From CAYWNA01 sp964459305 (GTDB lineage Bacteria; Planctomycetota; Planctomycetia; Pirellulales; Pirellulaceae): a stretch of DNA of 8,831 bases. The translations under genes and the position numbers were made by a program. Positions within the stretch are counted from its first letter, which is position 1. Every line of letters begins with the position of its first letter. The stretch lies in NCBI GenBank assembly GCA_964459305.1, contig CAYWNA010000394.1, forward strand, positions 1 through 8,831, given 5' to 3'. The notes beneath the pieces are model-generated. The model saw nothing but the letters and a program-made list of their open reading frames with translations, was not told the DNA's origin and searched no databases. Below, piece after piece: positions 6,796 through 8,831 of the stretch.

Positions 6796-8682
6796 TCACC
6801 GTTTGCTCCTAAGACGAATCACGCCGTCCCAATCGTCGGGCGGCACCAAGTCATGCCTGGAAAGGTACGTACGAAGAAATGTTGCCGGACCATCATCCTC
6901 CGGCAAGCCGCCGAGCAGTTGGGCCGCTTCGGGCCAACGACCCTCGATGACTGCGTCGACAGCCTTATCATGCTCGACGATCATTTGGTCCGTTACGTCA
7001 GAGTATTGATGTTCGGGAGGCAAGAGGCCGTAGACCGTCAGCGCCGTGTCCATGCCTTTTGGATAGACGCGGGCCAAGCGGCGGAGGCGGGCTTCGGTCG
7101 GTGAAAGAACGTGGCTCACGTAGTCCGCCGTCGTCTCGTCGATGCAAATGGGAACGCCGAACTGTTTAGTCATTCCCTCCAAGCGCGAGCCCTGGTTGAC
7201 CACTAGTCCGAAGACGCCGACTTTGGCTTGCTTGGCCGTGCCAATTTGACCGGCCAGCGCACGCCCATGGGCAATTCCCAAGCCGACGGAGAATCCCTGC
7301 AGTAGACTATTCGCACTACCAACGGCGGATCGAAACTCCGCTTGGATATCCAGCGCCGCACGGCACGCGGGAATCGGTCCGTCTTTCAGCTCAACAGGCC
7401 AACCCCAGAACCCCAGTGCCGCATCACCTTGGAAGTCTGCAATCGCGCCGTCGTAATCTAGGATTCCGCCTGCCATAACGCCCAATGCTGCGTTGATACT
7501 TGCCAGCAGCGTGTCCAAATCGTCCTGTAGCTCCACCGACTTGGTGGAGAAACCGCGCACGTCGCAGAACAGGACGGTGATGTCGCGCTCTGCGGGCATA
7601 AGTGCGGACTGCGACTGACTGCCGGTGAGGCTTTCGATCACTTTGGGCGAGAAGAACGAGCTCAATTGGGTCTTGTGCTCCTGCAGCAGCCGCACTTGGC
7701 GAATCGAGCCGATAAACTGTGCGACGAATTCCGTGAACCGCAAATCCACCCTTAATTGATCCTCGGTGACAATCGAAGTCTCTGTGACAAATTTTCCAGA
7801 GACATAAAGGCACCATCCATGGCACGACTCGCCGCGAATCGGAGCAGCGAAGGCCCACCCCAATCCCTCACTCACCGTGAATCCAGTCTTCGACGCGTCG
7901 CCGACCCACATGTGCAAAACGCTCTGTTGTTGCCGGAGCGTTTTCGTGATCAGGCGGCGGCTGGGGCGAAAACGACCGAGAAAACCATCTCGTGTGTCCA
8001 CGCGCATCATTTCCGGTTCCGGGAAAGTTTCCGCAGAGGCAACGTCTTCGGGCAGCTTCGAAACATCATGGTGTACAACCGCCACGGCTTCCGCGTGGGG
8101 GATGGATTTGAGCAAGAGCCCCACAAGTAGCTGAGCCAAATCCTCGTCAGACTCCGACGAGGAAATGAGCTCCGGGACATCGGATAGAACCTCCATCTGC
8201 TTTTCGGCGTTGTCGAATCGAATCTGTCTTAGAGCGGTCGTCGAGAATGAATGCTCCTGAGAGGGCTCATCCGGCTCTTCCGGCTCTTCAGCTTCCAACG
8301 TCGTGTCGTCGTCGTCGATTTCGAAGGCAAATGGATCGTCGGCCGAGACGCCCGAAGGGGACCCCGCCTCATGCACCTCGAACAGAGTTCGGCCAATTTG
8401 AAATTTATCCCCGACAGATATGCTGATTTCCCTCAATATTTGGTCCTGGAACACGATCGAGTTTCGAGCAGTATCAAGACACTTGACTGTCAGCCTTCCC
8501 GACCGCCAACTAAGTTCGGCCTGTTCGCGAGAAATCATCGGGTCCCCCGTGACCTGCCAATCAGCTTGTGGTGATCGGCCAACGCGTATGACTTCCCCAT
8601 CGGAAATGATCTTCCGAACAAACTCGGAAGTCTCCTCCCCGCGTGCCCGAAGTTCCACTGCCTTAGTGATCGTTGATTTCAT
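6796..8682 (-). CDS. FHA domain - sensor region - class III nucleotide cyclase protein
   Basis: A 628-residue cytoplasmic signalling protein. Residues about 30-103 form an FHA (phosphothreonine-binding) domain: VGRSP (34-38), MISREQAEL (49-57), ARNSIVFQDQ with N74, then IGRTLFEV. The usual FHA His after SR is Gln54. An acidic linker follows (115-143, rich in Asp/Glu/Pro). Residues about 155-330 look like a GAF-type sensor, preceded and followed by helices. The class III cyclase domain spans about 364-520: VLFCDVRGFS with metal Asp D374, and GAIADFQGDAALGFWG with second metal Asp D420. VGVFGLVVNQGSR has the transition-state residues N496 and R500. The positions that select the purine base, Lys and Asp/Thr in standard cyclases, are D416 and G489. 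A helical C-terminus (560-610) follows. The ATG at 8682 is the first good start; GGGGTGG is 7 bases upstream. First gene of the probable cyclase-small ORF-MBL operon. Domain calls are confident; activity and product nucleotide are not established. Confidence 0.9.
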   Translation of the reverse strand: MKSTITKAVELRARGEETSEFVRKIISDGEVIRVGRSPQADWQVTGDPMISREQAELSWRSGRLTVKCLDTARNSIVFQDQILREISISVGDKFQIGRTLFEVHEAGSPSGVSADDPFAFEIDDDDTTLEAEEPEEPDEPSQEHSFSTTALRQIRFDNAEKQMEVLSDVPELISSSESDEDLAQLLVGLLLKSIPHAEAVAVVHHDVSKLPEDVASAETFPEPEMMRVDTRDGFLGRFRPSRRLITKTLRQQQSVLHMWVGDASKTGFTVSEGLGWAFAAPIRGESCHGWCLYVSGKFVTETSIVTEDQLRVDLRFTEFVAQFIGSIRQVRLLQEHKTQLSSFFSPKVIESLTGSQSQSALMPAERDITVLFCDVRGFSTKSVELQDDLDTLLASINAALGVMAGGILDYDGAIADFQGDAALGFWGWPVELKDGPIPACRAALDIQAEFRSAVGSANSLLQGFSVGLGIAHGRALAGQIGTAKQAKVGVFGLVVNQGSRLEGMTKQFGVPICIDETTADYVSHVLSPTEARLRRLARVYPKGMDTALTVYGLLPPEHQYSDVTDQMIVEHDKAVDAVIEGRWPEAAQLLGGLPEDDGPATFLRTYLSRHDLVPPDDWDGVIRLRSKR

Positions 8683-8784
8683 TTCTCATCCACCCCATTC
8701 CGTTCCTTGAGCATCATACAACGCCCACGCCCGCTCGGATGCCTCTCTCTACCGCGCATTTCGACCATGGGTCTCAATCGTATG

Positions 8785-8812
8785 AGAATAGGCGGCGGTT
8801 CAAGAATGTCAA
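8785..8812 (-). promoter_or_regulatory. Sigma70-like promoter for the cyclase operon
   Basis: On the minus strand a perfect -35 box TTGACA (8812-8807) is followed after 16 bases by TATTCT (8790-8785), a 4 of 6 match to the -10 consensus. Transcription would start near 8778, giving a leader of about 95 bases before the cyclase ATG. The rest of 8683-8831 shows no gene. The position directly upstream of the first operon gene supports the call, but planctomycete promoters are poorly characterised. Confidence 0.5.
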
Positions 8813-8831
8813 GTACAAACGAGTCCGAACG

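Noticed and set aside
1..8831. CRISPR array, tRNA, rRNA, or intact insertion sequence
   Set aside because: No spaced direct repeats, no tRNA-like cloverleaf or rRNA sequence, and no transposase-like protein were found by eye on either strand.

Overview
The window looks like a piece of a planctomycete chromosome, probably Pirellulales-like. The evidence is a secreted protein with an N-terminal SHD1 domain, a large exported beta-propeller protein with C-terminal CxxCH haem sites related to the hydrazine synthase alpha subunit, an FHA-cyclase signalling protein, and a Gfo/Idh/MocA oxidoreductase, all typical of that phylum. GC is moderately high and uneven: high in the propeller gene, lower in the metallo-hydrolase and the 5' part of the cyclase gene. 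The taxonomic call is inferred from gene content only.

Left part, plus strand (1-1860): the 3' end of a NagB-like glucosamine-6-phosphate deaminase/isomerase family gene; a 174-base spacer holding a near-perfect 24-base inverted repeat; a complete Gfo/Idh/MocA oxidoreductase; and a 61-codon ORF that starts like the SAF-domain (small) part of UxaA-type altronate dehydratase but loses the resemblance after about 35 residues. This reads as the damaged end of a sugar or sugar-acid catabolic cluster.

Middle, minus strand (1857-5675): a secreted SHD1-domain protein whose stop codon overlaps that of the truncated plus-strand ORF in one TTAA, and upstream of it the exported HzsA-related protein with two c-type haem sites. 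A perfect 8-base stem hairpin lies between them.

Right part, minus strand (5838-8831): a probable operon read right to left. A sigma70-like promoter comes first, then an FHA-sensor-class III nucleotide cyclase protein, a small ORF that needs a one-base frame change to give 43 residues, and an MBL-fold metallo-hydrolase. The cyclase keeps both metal-binding Asp residues and the Asn/Arg transition-state pair, but both positions that normally select the purine base are unusual. With a predicted phosphodiesterase-fold enzyme downstream, this trio is the best candidate in the window for an undescribed signalling module. That is inference, not demonstrated.
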